Assembly: GCF_020171285.1 (NCBI RefSeq)
Contig: NZ_JAIUZI010000002.1
Span: 394,721 to 458,720, forward strand
Direction: 5' to 3'
Source of the DNA: Seohaeicola saemankumensis
GTDB lineage: Bacteria; Pseudomonadota; Alphaproteobacteria; Rhodobacterales; Rhodobacteraceae
DNA: 64,000 nt
Part shown: piece after piece, positions 23,270 through 31,663 of the stretch
Numbering within the stretch: position 1 is the first letter of the stretch
How the letters are laid out: every line of letters begins with the position of its first letter
Position numbers and translations under genes: made by a program
The notes under the pieces: model-generated
Database searches by the model: none
The model's input: the letters and a program-made list of their open reading frames with translations, nothing else
What the model was told of the DNA's origin: nothing

Positions 23270-24256
23270 ATGAAAAAACTGATGAATGGCGCGGCACTGG
23301 CGCTGGCGATGGCGGCGGGTCCGGCATTGGCGGCCGACGAGGTGAAGCTGCAGCTGCAGTGGGTGACCCAGGCGCAGTTCGCCGGCTACTACGTGGCGCT
23401 GGACAAGGGGTTCTATGAGGAAGAAGACCTGGATGTGACGATCCTGCCCGGCGGGCCGGACATCGCCCCGCCGCAGGTTCTGGCCGGTGGCGGCGCCGAT
23501 GCGATGCTGAACTGGATGCCCTCGGCGCTGGCGGCGCGTGAAAAGGGGCTGCCGGTGGTCAATATCGCGCAGCCGTTCAAATCCTCGGGTCTGATGCTGA
23601 CCTGCTGGAAGGACACCGGCATCACCGGGCCGCAGGATTTCAAGGGCAAGACCATCGGCGTCTGGTTCTTTGGCAATGAGTACCCGTTCCTGAGCTGGAT
23701 GAGCCAGGAGGGGATTTCGACCGAGGGTGGCGACGATGGGGTGACCGTGCTGAAGCAGGGGTTCAACGTCGATCCGCTGCTGCAGCGGCAGGCCGACTGC
23801 ATCAGCACCATGACCTATAACGAATACGGTCAGGTTCTGGATGCCGGTGTTGGCGAGGACGAGCTGGTGACCTTCAAATACGAGGACATGGGGGTCGCCA
23901 CGCTGGAGGACGGCATCTATGTGCTGGAAGAAAACCTGTCTGACCCGGCCTTTGCCGACAAGATGGTGCGGTTCGTGCGCGCCTCGATGAAGGGCTGGAA
24001 GTGGGCCGAGGCGAACCCGGAAGAGGCCGCCGGCATCGTTCTGGACAATGACGCCACCGGCGCCCAGACCGAGGCGCATCAGGTCCGCATGATGGGCGAG
24101 ATCGCCAAGCTGACCGCAGGCTCGAACGGCGCGCTGGACGAGGCCGATTTCCAGCGCACGGTCGATACGCTGCTGGCCGGCGGGTCGGACCCGGTGATCA
24201 GCAAGCAGCCGGAAGGCGCCTGGACCCATGCCATCACCGATGCGGCGCTGAAGTAA
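23270..24256 (+). CDS. ABC importer substrate-binding protein, NMT1/THI5-like
   Basis: 328 aa. Signal peptide MKKLMNGAALALAMAAGPAL, cleaved near LAADEV. The mature start VKLQLQWVTQAQFAGYYVAL, followed by KGFYEEEDLDVTILPGGPDI, is the hallmark of THI5-like proteins that bind hydroxymethylpyrimidine-like ligands. GVWFFGNEYPFLSW and QADCISTMTYNEYGQVLDAG are further family blocks. AAGGAG precedes the ATG at 23270; a GTG three codons earlier is less likely. It is last gene of the operon that begins with hyuC, followed by a strong terminator. No TPP-type leader was seen upstream of the operon, which argues for a pyrimidine rather than a thiamine role. Confidence 0.92.
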   Translation: MKKLMNGAALALAMAAGPALAADEVKLQLQWVTQAQFAGYYVALDKGFYEEEDLDVTILPGGPDIAPPQVLAGGGADAMLNWMPSALAAREKGLPVVNIAQPFKSSGLMLTCWKDTGITGPQDFKGKTIGVWFFGNEYPFLSWMSQEGISTEGGDDGVTVLKQGFNVDPLLQRQADCISTMTYNEYGQVLDAGVGEDELVTFKYEDMGVATLEDGIYVLEENLSDPAFADKMVRFVRASMKGWKWAEANPEEAAGIVLDNDATGAQTEAHQVRMMGEIAKLTAGSNGALDEADFQRTVDTLLAGGSDPVISKQPEGAWTHAITDAALK

Positions 24257-24299
24257 GCCGGGCTTTTTGATCCTGAGTTTAGGCCTTTGATGGCCGCCG

Positions 24300-24328
24300 A
24301 AGGCCCCGGGGAAACCCGGGGCCTTTTT
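24300..24328 (+). terminator. Terminator of the pyrimidine/importer operon
   Basis: AAGGCCCCGGG (24300-24310), GAAA loop, CCCGGGGCCTT (24315-24325) running into T residues. Textbook intrinsic terminator. Confidence 0.92.
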
Positions 24329-24434
24329 GCGTTGGGCGCGCGCGGTTTGGCGGGCGGCAAAGAGCGCGTGACCGGGCCGCATGTCTGTGCAATAGTTTGA
24401 TTTAGCTACTAGAATCCGGTCAAAACGGAAAAAT

Positions 24435-25148
24435 ATGCAGGGATTTGCAGAAGAATTCAGGGTGGCGATGGGGCTGATCGTATCCGGCGATCCGGAGCTA
24501 TGGGCCATTGTGCTGCTGTCGCTGAAAGTATCGCTGCTGGCCGTGCTGATCGCGGCCTGCATTGGCATGCCTATTGGGGCGGCGCTGGCGGTTGGGCGGT
24601 TCCCGGGCCGGCGGCTGGTGATCGTGCTGCTGAACGCGCTGATGGGGCTGCCGCCGGTGGTGGTCGGGTTGCTGGTTTACCTGATGCTGTCCCGGTCGGG
24701 GCCGCTGGGGGTGCTGCAGCTGCTTTACACCCCCACGGCGATGATCATCGCGCAGGTGCTGCTGGTGACGCCGATCATCGCGGCGCTGACTCGGCAGACG
24801 GTGGAAACGCTGGATATCGAATACACCGAACAGTTGCGGTCGCTTGGGGTGTCGCGGCTGGCATCCGTTCCGGTGCTGCTGTGGGATGGGCGGCTGGCGC
24901 TGCTGACGGCGTTGCTGGCCGGGTTCGGCCGGGCCATCGCCGAGGTTGGCGCGGTGATCGTGGTCGGCGGGAACATCAACCATGTGACAAGGGTTATGAC
25001 GACCACCATTGCGCTGGAGACGTCCAAGGGCAATCTCGCGCTGGCGTTGGCGCTGGGGGCGATCCTGGTCGGGATCGCCTTTGTGGTGACAGCGCTGGTC
25101 AGCATGATCGGGATCAGTCGAGAACGCGAGGTGCTGCATCATGCGTGA
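24435..25148 (+). CDS. tupB: Tungstate ABC importer permease TupB
   Basis: 237 aa permease, about five or six membrane helices (VLLSLKVSLLAVLIAACIGM; GLPPVVVGLLVYLML; MIIAQVLLVTPIIAALT). The coupling region is EYTEQLRSLGVSRLASVPVL, then ALLAGFGRAIAEVGAVIVVG and NINHVTRVMTTTIALETSKG, the TupB/WtpB-like end. It transports tungstate, possibly molybdate, for Mo/W enzymes. No clear ribosome-binding site precedes the ATG at 24435. Upstream 24329-24434 is relatively AT-rich (TTGATTTAGCTACTAGAAT) and should hold the promoter. It overlaps tupC by 8 bp. Gene order B-C-A is reversed from the common A-B-C. Confidence 0.9.
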   Translation: MQGFAEEFRVAMGLIVSGDPELWAIVLLSLKVSLLAVLIAACIGMPIGAALAVGRFPGRRLVIVLLNALMGLPPVVVGLLVYLMLSRSGPLGVLQLLYTPTAMIIAQVLLVTPIIAALTRQTVETLDIEYTEQLRSLGVSRLASVPVLLWDGRLALLTALLAGFGRAIAEVGAVIVVGGNINHVTRVMTTTIALETSKGNLALALALGAILVGIAFVVTALVSMIGISREREVLHHA

Positions 25149-25884
25149 CTGGGACGGAGCGGAAATGCTGACCCAACCCCGGATGGCAGTTGAAAATCTG
25201 CGCATCGGGCGCAATGGCAGCACCTTGTTGGATGTTCCCTATCTGGCGCTTGGCGGCCCGGGACCGACGTTGATTCTGGGGCCGAACGGTGCCGGGAAAA
25301 GCCTGTTGCTGAGGTGTATGCACGGGCTGATTCAGCCGGACGGCGGCACGGTTTGGCAGGACGGCGCGCTGTTGGGCGAAGATCACAGGGCGCGGCAGGC
25401 GATGGTCTTTCAGACGCCGGTGTTGTTGCGCCGGTCGGTTGCAGCCAACCTGGATTTTGTCTTGCGGCGTCAAGGTGTTCGATGGGGCAGCCGAAAGGCG
25501 CGCATCGCGGCGCTTTTGGACGAGGGCGGTCTGGCCGGCAAGGAGAGGCAAGCGGCCCGCAGCCTGTCGGGGGGGGAGGCGCAGCGGCTGGCGATCCTGC
25601 GCGCGCTGGCCTGCAATCCGGAGATCCTGTTTCTGGACGAACCCACCAGTGCACTGGATCCGGCTGCGACGCAGGCCGTCGAGGCGCTGATCCTGCGGGC
25701 GTCCGCGCGCGGCACTCGGATCGTGATGGTGACGCATGATGTCGGGCAGGCGCGGCGGTTGGGTCATGACATCGTCCTGATGCAGGCCGGGCGGGTGGCG
25801 GAGCACAGTCAGGCGGCCGATTTCTTTGCCGCGCCGAGAACGGCGGCCGGGCGGGCCTATTTGTCCGGGGCGCTGGTGATCTGA
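25141..25884 (+). CDS. tupC: Tungstate ABC importer ATP-binding protein TupC
   Basis: 247 aa. Walker A LILGPNGAGKSLLLRCM, Q-loop MVFQTPVLLRRSV (the VFQxPVLL form is typical of TupC/WtpC), signature RSLSGGEAQRLAILRAL, Walker B ILFLDEPTSALDPAA, switch His in MVTHDVGQARRLG. The start at 25141 overlaps the tupB stop; an in-frame ATG at 25165 is an alternative. It energises tungstate uptake with TupB and the binding protein TupA encoded next. C-terminal ASARGTRIVMVTHD confirms a complete subunit with no extra regulatory domain. Confidence 0.9.
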   Translation: MRDWDGAEMLTQPRMAVENLRIGRNGSTLLDVPYLALGGPGPTLILGPNGAGKSLLLRCMHGLIQPDGGTVWQDGALLGEDHRARQAMVFQTPVLLRRSVAANLDFVLRRQGVRWGSRKARIAALLDEGGLAGKERQAARSLSGGEAQRLAILRALACNPEILFLDEPTSALDPAATQAVEALILRASARGTRIVMVTHDVGQARRLGHDIVLMQAGRVAEHSQAADFFAAPRTAAGRAYLSGALVI

Positions 25885-25910
25885 ACGCAAAAATCCAATG
25901 GAGATGACGG

Positions 25911-26735
25911 ATGATGAAACGCTGGCTTCTGGCCGCAGCTGTGGCCCTGGGATGCGTTGCGGGCGCGGGGCAGATACAGGCCAAGGATGGCTTTATCGTT
26001 GTGCAGTCGACCACGTCGACGCAGAACTCCGGGTTGCTGGACGCAATTCTGCCAAGCTTTGAGACGGCAACCGGAATCGAGGTCCGGGTCGTGGCTGTCG
26101 GGACCGGTCAGGCGATCCGGAATGCGATGAACGGGGACGGCGACGTGTTGCTGGTTCACGCCAAACCCGCTGAAGAGGCATTTGTGGCCGACGGATGGGG
26201 CGTCGCGCGCCGGGACGTGATGTACAACGACTTTGTGTTGATCGGGCCGGATGCCGATCCGGCCGGGATCGGGGGCGGAGATGATATCGTGGCCGCGCTG
26301 CGGTTGGTGGCGGCGGCCCAGGCGCCTTTTGCCTCGCGCGGAGACGACAGCGGAACGCACAAGGCGGAGCTGCGCCATTGGATGTCCGCGGGCATAAACG
26401 TGGCGGAGGCCTCTGGCAGCTGGTACCGGGAAACTGGCGCGGGCATGGGGGCAACGCTGAACATCGCCGCCGGCATGGGCGCATATGCGCTGACCGACCG
26501 GGCGACATGGATCGCCCATGGCAACAAGGACGGCATGCGGGTGCTGGTGGAAGGCGACCCGAGGCTGTTCAACCAGTATGGCATCGTTTTGGTGAATCCG
26601 GCCAAACACGCGCATGTCAAAGCCGACGCGGGGCAGCGGTTCATCGACTGGTTGACCGGGGACGCGGGGCAGGCGGCGATCGCGGGCTACAGGTTGAACG
26701 GGCAGCAGCTTTTCTTTCCGAACGCGGGCGACTGA
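25911..26735 (+). CDS. tupA: Tungstate-binding periplasmic protein TupA
   Basis: 274 aa with signal peptide (KRWLLAAAVALGCVAGAG, cleaved near IQAKDG). The oxyanion-binding start IVVQSTTSTQNSGLLDAILP carries the TTTS-like motif of TupA. RVVAVGTGQAIRNAMNGDGD and LLVHAKPAEEAFVADGWGVA follow, then FASRGDDSGTHKAELRHW and ETGAGMGATLNIAAGMGAYA, all family blocks. It should bind tungstate with high affinity. It lies 26 bp after tupC and is followed by a dispersed repeat and a GC hairpin that probably end the operon. The match to TupA rather than ModA/WtpA is clear from the TTS motif and DSGTHK. Confidence 0.92.
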   Translation: MMKRWLLAAAVALGCVAGAGQIQAKDGFIVVQSTTSTQNSGLLDAILPSFETATGIEVRVVAVGTGQAIRNAMNGDGDVLLVHAKPAEEAFVADGWGVARRDVMYNDFVLIGPDADPAGIGGGDDIVAALRLVAAAQAPFASRGDDSGTHKAELRHWMSAGINVAEASGSWYRETGAGMGATLNIAAGMGAYALTDRATWIAHGNKDGMRVLVEGDPRLFNQYGIVLVNPAKHAHVKADAGQRFIDWLTGDAGQAAIAGYRLNGQQLFFPNAGD

Positions 26736-26753
26736 GCGTTTTCTCGGGGCAGG

Positions 26754-26812
26754 AGGGGGCGCTGCCCCCTCGGCCTTCGGCCTCACCCCCGGAGTATTTC
26801 GAAAGAGATGAA
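26754..26812. repeat. Dispersed intergenic element, copy 3
   Basis: AGGGGGC-gct-GCCCCCT hairpin (26754-26770), a second small hairpin CGGCC-ttc-GGCC, then CCCCCGGAGTATTT, CG, AAAGAGATGAA. It differs from copies 1 and 2 by one base in the core (G to C). Confidence 0.8.
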
Positions 26813-26838
26813 AGGGTGGGTTTGAAGGGAGCGCAACC

Positions 26839-26863
26839 GCAGCGCGCGGATCACGCGCGCTGC
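26839..26863. terminator. Perfect GC hairpin between convergent tupA and dsbA-like gene
   Basis: GCAGCGCGCG (26839-26848), GATCA loop, CGCGCGCTGC (26854-26863). No U-run, so a stabiliser or Rho-assisted barrier is as likely as an intrinsic terminator. The remaining 26864-26937 holds nothing I can name. Confidence 0.5.
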
Positions 26864-26937
26864 CCGGCCCAACAGGACGAACGGCATCTTTGACGCCGCG
26901 AGACCTGGCGGGAGTGCCTGGTCGTCGAAAATCAGGC

Positions 26938-27690
26938 TTAGCCGTTGTCGCGTTTTTCCGCGACAATGATCGTCATCTGATCGGCGGGCAGGAAGCCGCG
27001 CAGCAATTCGTCCTGAAGCACAAAGGTCGGAGTGCCCGAGATTTGCAGCCTTTGGGCCAGATCGCGGGTGGCAGCCAGTTCGGCGGTCACTTCGGCACTG
27101 TCCATTCGCGCCATGATGGCGTCTGCGTCCAGCCCCAACCCGGTCGCCAGGCGGCGCAGGATCACGTCGGTGATGTCGCCGTTCACCGCGATCAGGGCGT
27201 CGTGGACCTGTTTGTAAGCCTCGTCGCCGGCAATCTGCTTGGTTGCCACGGCAAAGCGTGATGACAGCACGGAACCTTCGCCGAGGATCGGGAACTCCTT
27301 GATGATCAGCCGAATGTTGCCGTCTTCGTTCAGAAGCTTGGCGATCTCGGGGACGGCGCGGCGGCAGTAGCCGCAACGGTAGTCCATGAATTCGACCAGC
27401 GTGATGTCGCCATCCGGATTACCGCCGACCCAGGAGTAGCCGTCGTTGAAGATCTCGTCGGCATGTGCGGCGACCAGTTCGAAATCCGCATTAGCTTCGG
27501 CTTCGGCCTGTTGCGCCTTGTAAACTTCCACGGCTTCCAGGATGACCTCGGGGTTTTCCATCAGGTAGGCGCGGACCTCGGCCCGAAAGGCGGCGCGTTC
27601 GGCATCGGTCATCGCGGAGAGGTCGGCGGCGCCGACCGGGGCTGACAGCAGGGTCAGCGCGGTAAGGGCCGGAGCGGCAAAGCGGATCAT
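26938..27690 (-). CDS. DsbA-family thiol:disulfide oxidoreductase (Com1-like)
   Basis: 250 aa. Signal peptide MIRFAAPALTALTLLSAPVG, cleaved near GAADLS. A helical N-terminal extension (AEVRAYLMENPEVILEAVEV) is typical of Com1/27 kDa outer-membrane-type DsbA proteins. The thioredoxin core has TLVEFMDYRCGYCRRAVPEI with a CGYC active site, and the cis-proline in ISGTPTFVLQDELLRGFLP. It is probably a periplasmic oxidase or isomerase for disulfides. The start at 27690 overlaps the upstream protease stop (ATGA), so both are translated as a unit. A longer in-frame start would run into the protease gene and is rejected. Confidence 0.9.
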   Translation of the reverse strand: MIRFAAPALTALTLLSAPVGAADLSAMTDAERAAFRAEVRAYLMENPEVILEAVEVYKAQQAEAEANADFELVAAHADEIFNDGYSWVGGNPDGDITLVEFMDYRCGYCRRAVPEIAKLLNEDGNIRLIIKEFPILGEGSVLSSRFAVATKQIAGDEAYKQVHDALIAVNGDITDVILRRLATGLGLDADAIMARMDSAEVTAELAATRDLAQRLQISGTPTFVLQDELLRGFLPADQMTIIVAEKRDNG

Positions 27691-29039
27691 CGTTTTTTCC
27701 CTTTCTGGTGTCTTTCTGAAGCTATGAGCACATCCTGTGCCCGTTGCCAAGCGGCGGACCCGTTTGGCAGGTGTCGCAAGGCGCGGCGCGCGTGAAGGCC
27801 GGCGTCGTCGAGGTTGCCCTGGAGGGCGCAGCGTTCGGCCGTCACAAGGGCGGCCATGGCCGGCTGGCCATCCTGGGCGTAGGCCAGCGCAAGGTCGTAC
27901 ATCACCCGGACGTCGCGAAAGTCGCGAGACCGGGCTTTTTCAAGCGTCGAAAGCCCTTCTTGCAGCTGGCCGGCCGCCACCTGTGCCCGGCCCAGCGCGC
28001 CAAGGATCAGCGGGTTTTCCGGGGCCAGACGGTCGGCGGTTTCATAGGCGGCAAGCGCGGCCGACCAGCGCCGGTTCTCCATCAGGATCTGGCCCTTGAG
28101 TTCGTAATAATAGGCGTCATCGGGACGCGCGGCCATGGCGCGGTCCATCGCCGCCAGCGCGGCGGTCATGTTGTTGTCGCGGTGGTGGGCGATTGCCAGC
28201 CGCATCTGGCGGATGTCTTCGGCCTGTTCTTCGCCTGCGCGGCGCCGGGTCCATTTTGGCGCGCGGGTAAAGGCCGAGAGTTTGCCGCGCAGGCGGGCGA
28301 ACCAGTAGTCGACGTCGGGATTGGGCGGGGCATCGGCGCCGAGCTGATCGACCAGTGTCTGCGCGGCGCGGATCCGGTCGCTGGAAAGCGGGTGCGAGCG
28401 CATGTAGGGATCCTGCTGGGTGACATTCAGCAGTTCCTGGCCCTGGAAGCTGCGGTGCAGGTCGACCATTCCCTGCAGGCTGATGCCCGAGGACCGAAGA
28501 TAGCTTGCCGCCGAGCGGTCGGCGGCGGCTTCCTCGGCACGGGTATGGGCCAGGAACGAGCGCAGGGCGCTGGACTGTGTGCCGGCGGCGATGCCAAAGG
28601 CGGCGTCGCCGGCCCCGGCGGCGGCGGCGATGATGGCCAGGATGGTGCCGAGGTTTGCGGCCGATCTGGCGCCTTCCAGGTTGCTCATCCGGCGCGCCAG
28701 ATGACCGTTGGAAATATGCGCGGCCTCATGCGCGATGACCGCCTGCAGCACATCGGCGCGCTGCACCTTCTGGATCAGCCCGTAGTTCAGGAAGATGGTG
28801 CCGTAGTCGATCACGAAGGCGTTGAAAGCGCTGTCATCAACCACCAGCACCCGCACGCGCCGCGGGTTGAGCCCGGCGGCCCGCAGCACCGGAAAGGCAA
28901 GCTGGGTCAGCCCGTGTTCGATGTCGGGATCCCGCAACAAGGTGATGGCCTGCGCGGGCAGCGCGGTCGCCATCCAGCCCAGCAAACACAGCGCCACCGC
29001 CGGTATTGACGCAGGGCGGGGAAGACGATCAAACACCAT
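27687..29039 (-). CDS. M48-family metalloprotease with TPR domain (BepA-like)
   Basis: 450 aa from 29039. N-terminal signal (PAVALCLLGWMATALPAQA). The zinc site VIAHEAAHISNGHLARRM has HExxH; the third ligand Glu lies in HTRAEEAAADRSAASYL. The C-terminal half is TPR-like (YYYELKGQILMENRRWSAAL; PLILGALGRAQVAAGQLQEG). This matches periplasmic BepA/YfgC-type proteases that act in outer-membrane protein quality control. It is operonic with the DsbA-like gene, so both may serve envelope protein folding. It is divergent from an aminotransferase gene with only 22 bp between the chosen starts, so its promoter must lie within or very near the other gene. Confidence 0.9.
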   Translation of the reverse strand: MVFDRLPRPASIPAVALCLLGWMATALPAQAITLLRDPDIEHGLTQLAFPVLRAAGLNPRRVRVLVVDDSAFNAFVIDYGTIFLNYGLIQKVQRADVLQAVIAHEAAHISNGHLARRMSNLEGARSAANLGTILAIIAAAAGAGDAAFGIAAGTQSSALRSFLAHTRAEEAAADRSAASYLRSSGISLQGMVDLHRSFQGQELLNVTQQDPYMRSHPLSSDRIRAAQTLVDQLGADAPPNPDVDYWFARLRGKLSAFTRAPKWTRRRAGEEQAEDIRQMRLAIAHHRDNNMTAALAAMDRAMAARPDDAYYYELKGQILMENRRWSAALAAYETADRLAPENPLILGALGRAQVAAGQLQEGLSTLEKARSRDFRDVRVMYDLALAYAQDGQPAMAALVTAERCALQGNLDDAGLHARRALRHLPNGSAAWQRAQDVLIASERHQKGKKR

Positions 29040-29061
29040 GGGCGCACCATGGGAGATACAC

Positions 29062-30210
29062 ATGCGAAACTCAAGCCGGTCACAGGTCGATCCCTTTATT
29101 GTGATGGACGTGATGGAGGCGGCCCGCCGAGCCGAGTCAGAAGGCCGCCGGATCATCCATATGGAGGTCGGCCAGCCCGGCACCGGTGCGCCCAGGGGCG
29201 CTATAGATGCGCTGGAGGGGCGTCTGCGGGAGGACCCGTTGGGGTATACGGTTGCGCTGGGGTTGCCTGCGCTGCGGGCGCGGATCGCGCGGCTATACGG
29301 CGAGTGGTACGATGTGGATCTGAACCCCGAACGGGTGATTGTGACATCGGGGTCCTCGGGCGCCTTCCTGCTTGCCTTTACCGCGCTGTTCGACAGCGGC
29401 GACCGGGTCGGCATCGGTGCGCCTGGATACCCGTCGTACCGCCAGATCCTGAAGTCACTGGGTTTGGTGCCGGTCGATTTGCCGACGGCGGCGGAAAACC
29501 GTTACCAGCCGGTTCCGGCGGATTTCGCGGACATGGATCTGGCCGGGCTGATGGTCGCCTCGCCCGCCAATCCGACGGGTACCATGCTGGATCACGCTGC
29601 GATGTCGGCGCTGATCGGCGCAGCGCGCGAGCAGGACGCCAGTTTCATCAGCGATGAGATTTACCACGGGCTGGAATATGAGGCCAAGGCGGTGACGGCG
29701 CTGGAGCTGAGCGACGACGTCTACGTCATCAACTCCTTTTCCAAGTATTTCAGCATGACAGGGTGGCGCGTGGGCTGGATGGTGGTGCCCGAGGATCACG
29801 TCAGGGTGATCGAACGCATCGCCCAGAACATGTTCATCTGCCCGCCGCACGCCAGCCAGGTCGCCGCCCTGGCGTCGATGGATTGCGAAGCGGAAACTCA
29901 GGCGAACCTCGAGGTTTACCGGACCAACCGCGCGCTGATGCTGGAAGGTTTGCCGAAAGCCGGGTTCACCCGGATCGCGCCGCCGGACGGGGCGTTCTAT
30001 GTCTATGCGGATGTTTCGGACCTGACCGATGACAGCCGCGCCTTTGCCGCCGAGATTCTGGACAAGGCCGGGGTTGCGGTGACGCCGGGGCTGGACTTTG
30101 ACCCGGAGCGCGGCGGCGGAACATTGCGGTTTTCCTACGCGCGGTCGACGGCTGACATCGAGGAAGGGCTTGAGCGGCTGGCGGCCTTTATGGCGGCGCG
30201 GGCGGGGTGA
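29062..30210 (+). CDS. PLP-dependent aminotransferase, class I/II
   Basis: 382 aa. MEVGQPGTGAPRGAIDALEG opens the domain. Cofactor residues: VTSGSSGAFLLAFTALF, ASPANPTGTMLD (Asn), FISDEIYHGLEYEAK (Asp and Tyr), and the PLP lysine in NSFSKYFSMTGWRVGWMVVP. C-terminal PPDGAFYVYADVSDL and LRFSYARSTADIEEGLERL bind the substrate carboxylate. It is of the aspartate/alanine-type fold I family; the amino acid used is not clear. GGGAGA precedes ATG 29062; ATG 29038 is also in frame and would overlap the protease start. No biosynthetic partners are adjacent. Confidence 0.9.
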   Translation: MRNSSRSQVDPFIVMDVMEAARRAESEGRRIIHMEVGQPGTGAPRGAIDALEGRLREDPLGYTVALGLPALRARIARLYGEWYDVDLNPERVIVTSGSSGAFLLAFTALFDSGDRVGIGAPGYPSYRQILKSLGLVPVDLPTAAENRYQPVPADFADMDLAGLMVASPANPTGTMLDHAAMSALIGAAREQDASFISDEIYHGLEYEAKAVTALELSDDVYVINSFSKYFSMTGWRVGWMVVPEDHVRVIERIAQNMFICPPHASQVAALASMDCEAETQANLEVYRTNRALMLEGLPKAGFTRIAPPDGAFYVYADVSDLTDDSRAFAAEILDKAGVAVTPGLDFDPERGGGTLRFSYARSTADIEEGLERLAAFMAARAG

Positions 30211-30271
30211 GGGGCCAGCCCCTCTGCGCCTTTGGCGCATTCACCCCGGGATATTTGTGAACAGAAGAAGC
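30209..30271. repeat. Dispersed intergenic element, copy 4 (degenerate)
   Basis: GAGGGGC/GCCCCTC hairpin (30209-30215, 30218-30224) that starts inside the stop codon of the aminotransferase, a second hairpin TGCGCC-ttt-GGCGCA (30225-30239), then CCCCGGGATATTTG, TGAACAGAAGAA. The core is recognisable but clearly diverged from copies 1-3. Confidence 0.6.
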
Positions 30272-30360
30272 GGGCGAGGGGTGCTGGATTTCCGAACAAT
30301 CCGCCCCTATTCTGCATCAAAAGCCGCGGTGAACCGGCAGGCAATTGGTATGGGTTGGGC

Positions 30361-31581
30361 ATGAGCAGGCTGTTTTCGGTATTTCTGGCCTTCTGGGTGT
30401 GGACTGCGGCCGCATCGGCTCAGGAGTTTTCCGGGCTGGCGCGGGTGGATGCAGCGAACAGCCGGATCTCGGATTCGGGCCGGGGTGGCGTCACGCTTGA
30501 CCTGGGGTTGAGCCAGGGCGTGCCATATCGTCTGTTCACGCTGGACGGGCCGCCGCGACTGGTCGCCGATTTCCAGGAGATCGACTGGAGCGGGGTGCGG
30601 GCCGAGGAATTGCAACACAGCAGCCGGGTTCGTCAAATGCAGTTCGGCACCTATGTTCCGGGGTGGTCGCGCATGGTTCTGGAGTTGTCCGGGCCAATGG
30701 CGGTGCGCCGTGCCGGGCTGACGGTGGACGAGGTCACCGGCCGGGCCCGCCTGCAGGTCTCTCTGGATCCGGTTTCTGCAGAGGCGTTTGCGACATCGGC
30801 AGGCGCGCCGCGCGATCCACGCTGGGACTTGCCCGACTCTGCCCGCATCGCGGCCCGCCCGGAACCGGATGAAAATGCGCCATTGGTTGTTGTCATCGAC
30901 CCCGGTCATGGCGGCATCGATCCGGGGGCGGAAACCGACGGCATCGTCGAAAAGGACATGATGATGACCTTTGCCCGCGAACTGCGCGAAGCCCTGTTGC
31001 GGGCGGGTGGCTTCGAGGTGGTGCTGACGCGCGACGGCGATCACTTTGTCTCGCTTGAGCGGCGCGTGGCGCTGGCGCATCAGGCGGAGGCGGATGTGTT
31101 CATTTCGCTGCATGCGGATTCGCTGTCTGAGGGGCTGGCCCATGGAGCCACGGTGCATGTTCTGTCGCGGGAGGCCTCTGATGTGGCCAGCGCCAAGCTG
31201 GCAGAACGCCACGACCGCGACGACCTGCTGGCCGGGGTGGATCTGAGTGGAACGGACGACGAGGTTACCGACATCCTGCTGGATCTGGCGCGGCAGGAAA
31301 CCCAGCCGCGGACCGAGGCGCTGGCACGGGCGCTGGTGGCGGGAATGCAGAACGCGGGCGGGCCGATGAATCGCCGGCCGGTGCGCTCGGCGGCGTTTTC
31401 AGTGCTCAAGGCCGCGGATATTCCTTCGGTGCTGATCGAGATCGGTTTTCTGTCGAGCCCGCGCGACCTGAAGAACCTGCAGGATGCGGACTGGCGCGCG
31501 GGGATGGCGCGGGGCATTCGTGCGGGGCTGGAAAACTGGCGGGCCTCGGATCTGGCAACGCGCCCGTTGGTGCGGCAGTGA
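30361..31581 (+). CDS. amiC: N-acetylmuramoyl-L-alanine amidase (AmiC-like)
   Basis: 406 aa. Signal peptide MSRLFSVFLAFWVWTAAASA. An N-terminal AMIN-like beta domain (RLVADFQEIDWSGVRAEEL; MVLELSGPMAVRRAGLTVDE) targets the septum. The catalytic Amidase_3 domain runs from ~residue 178: VVVIDPGHGGIDPGAE (Zn His), the Glu after it (GIVEKDMMM), FISLHADSLSEGLAHGATV (Zn His), and SVLIEIGFLSSP (catalytic Glu). It cleaves peptide stems from glycan during cell separation. The start at 30361 is preferred to an upstream frame that runs through the repeat element. In related genomes this gene usually abuts mrcA; here a sulfotransferase gene lies between. Confidence 0.92.
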   Translation: MSRLFSVFLAFWVWTAAASAQEFSGLARVDAANSRISDSGRGGVTLDLGLSQGVPYRLFTLDGPPRLVADFQEIDWSGVRAEELQHSSRVRQMQFGTYVPGWSRMVLELSGPMAVRRAGLTVDEVTGRARLQVSLDPVSAEAFATSAGAPRDPRWDLPDSARIAARPEPDENAPLVVVIDPGHGGIDPGAETDGIVEKDMMMTFARELREALLRAGGFEVVLTRDGDHFVSLERRVALAHQAEADVFISLHADSLSEGLAHGATVHVLSREASDVASAKLAERHDRDDLLAGVDLSGTDDEVTDILLDLARQETQPRTEALARALVAGMQNAGGPMNRRPVRSAAFSVLKAADIPSVLIEIGFLSSPRDLKNLQDADWRAGMARGIRAGLENWRASDLATRPLVRQ

Positions 31582-31663
31582 GCGGCGTTGAGGTTATGGT
31601 AATGTCTGTGCTGGTATGCCGGTGCCGGGCAGGTGCCGGAAAGACGGACCTTTTGGCGGGATC

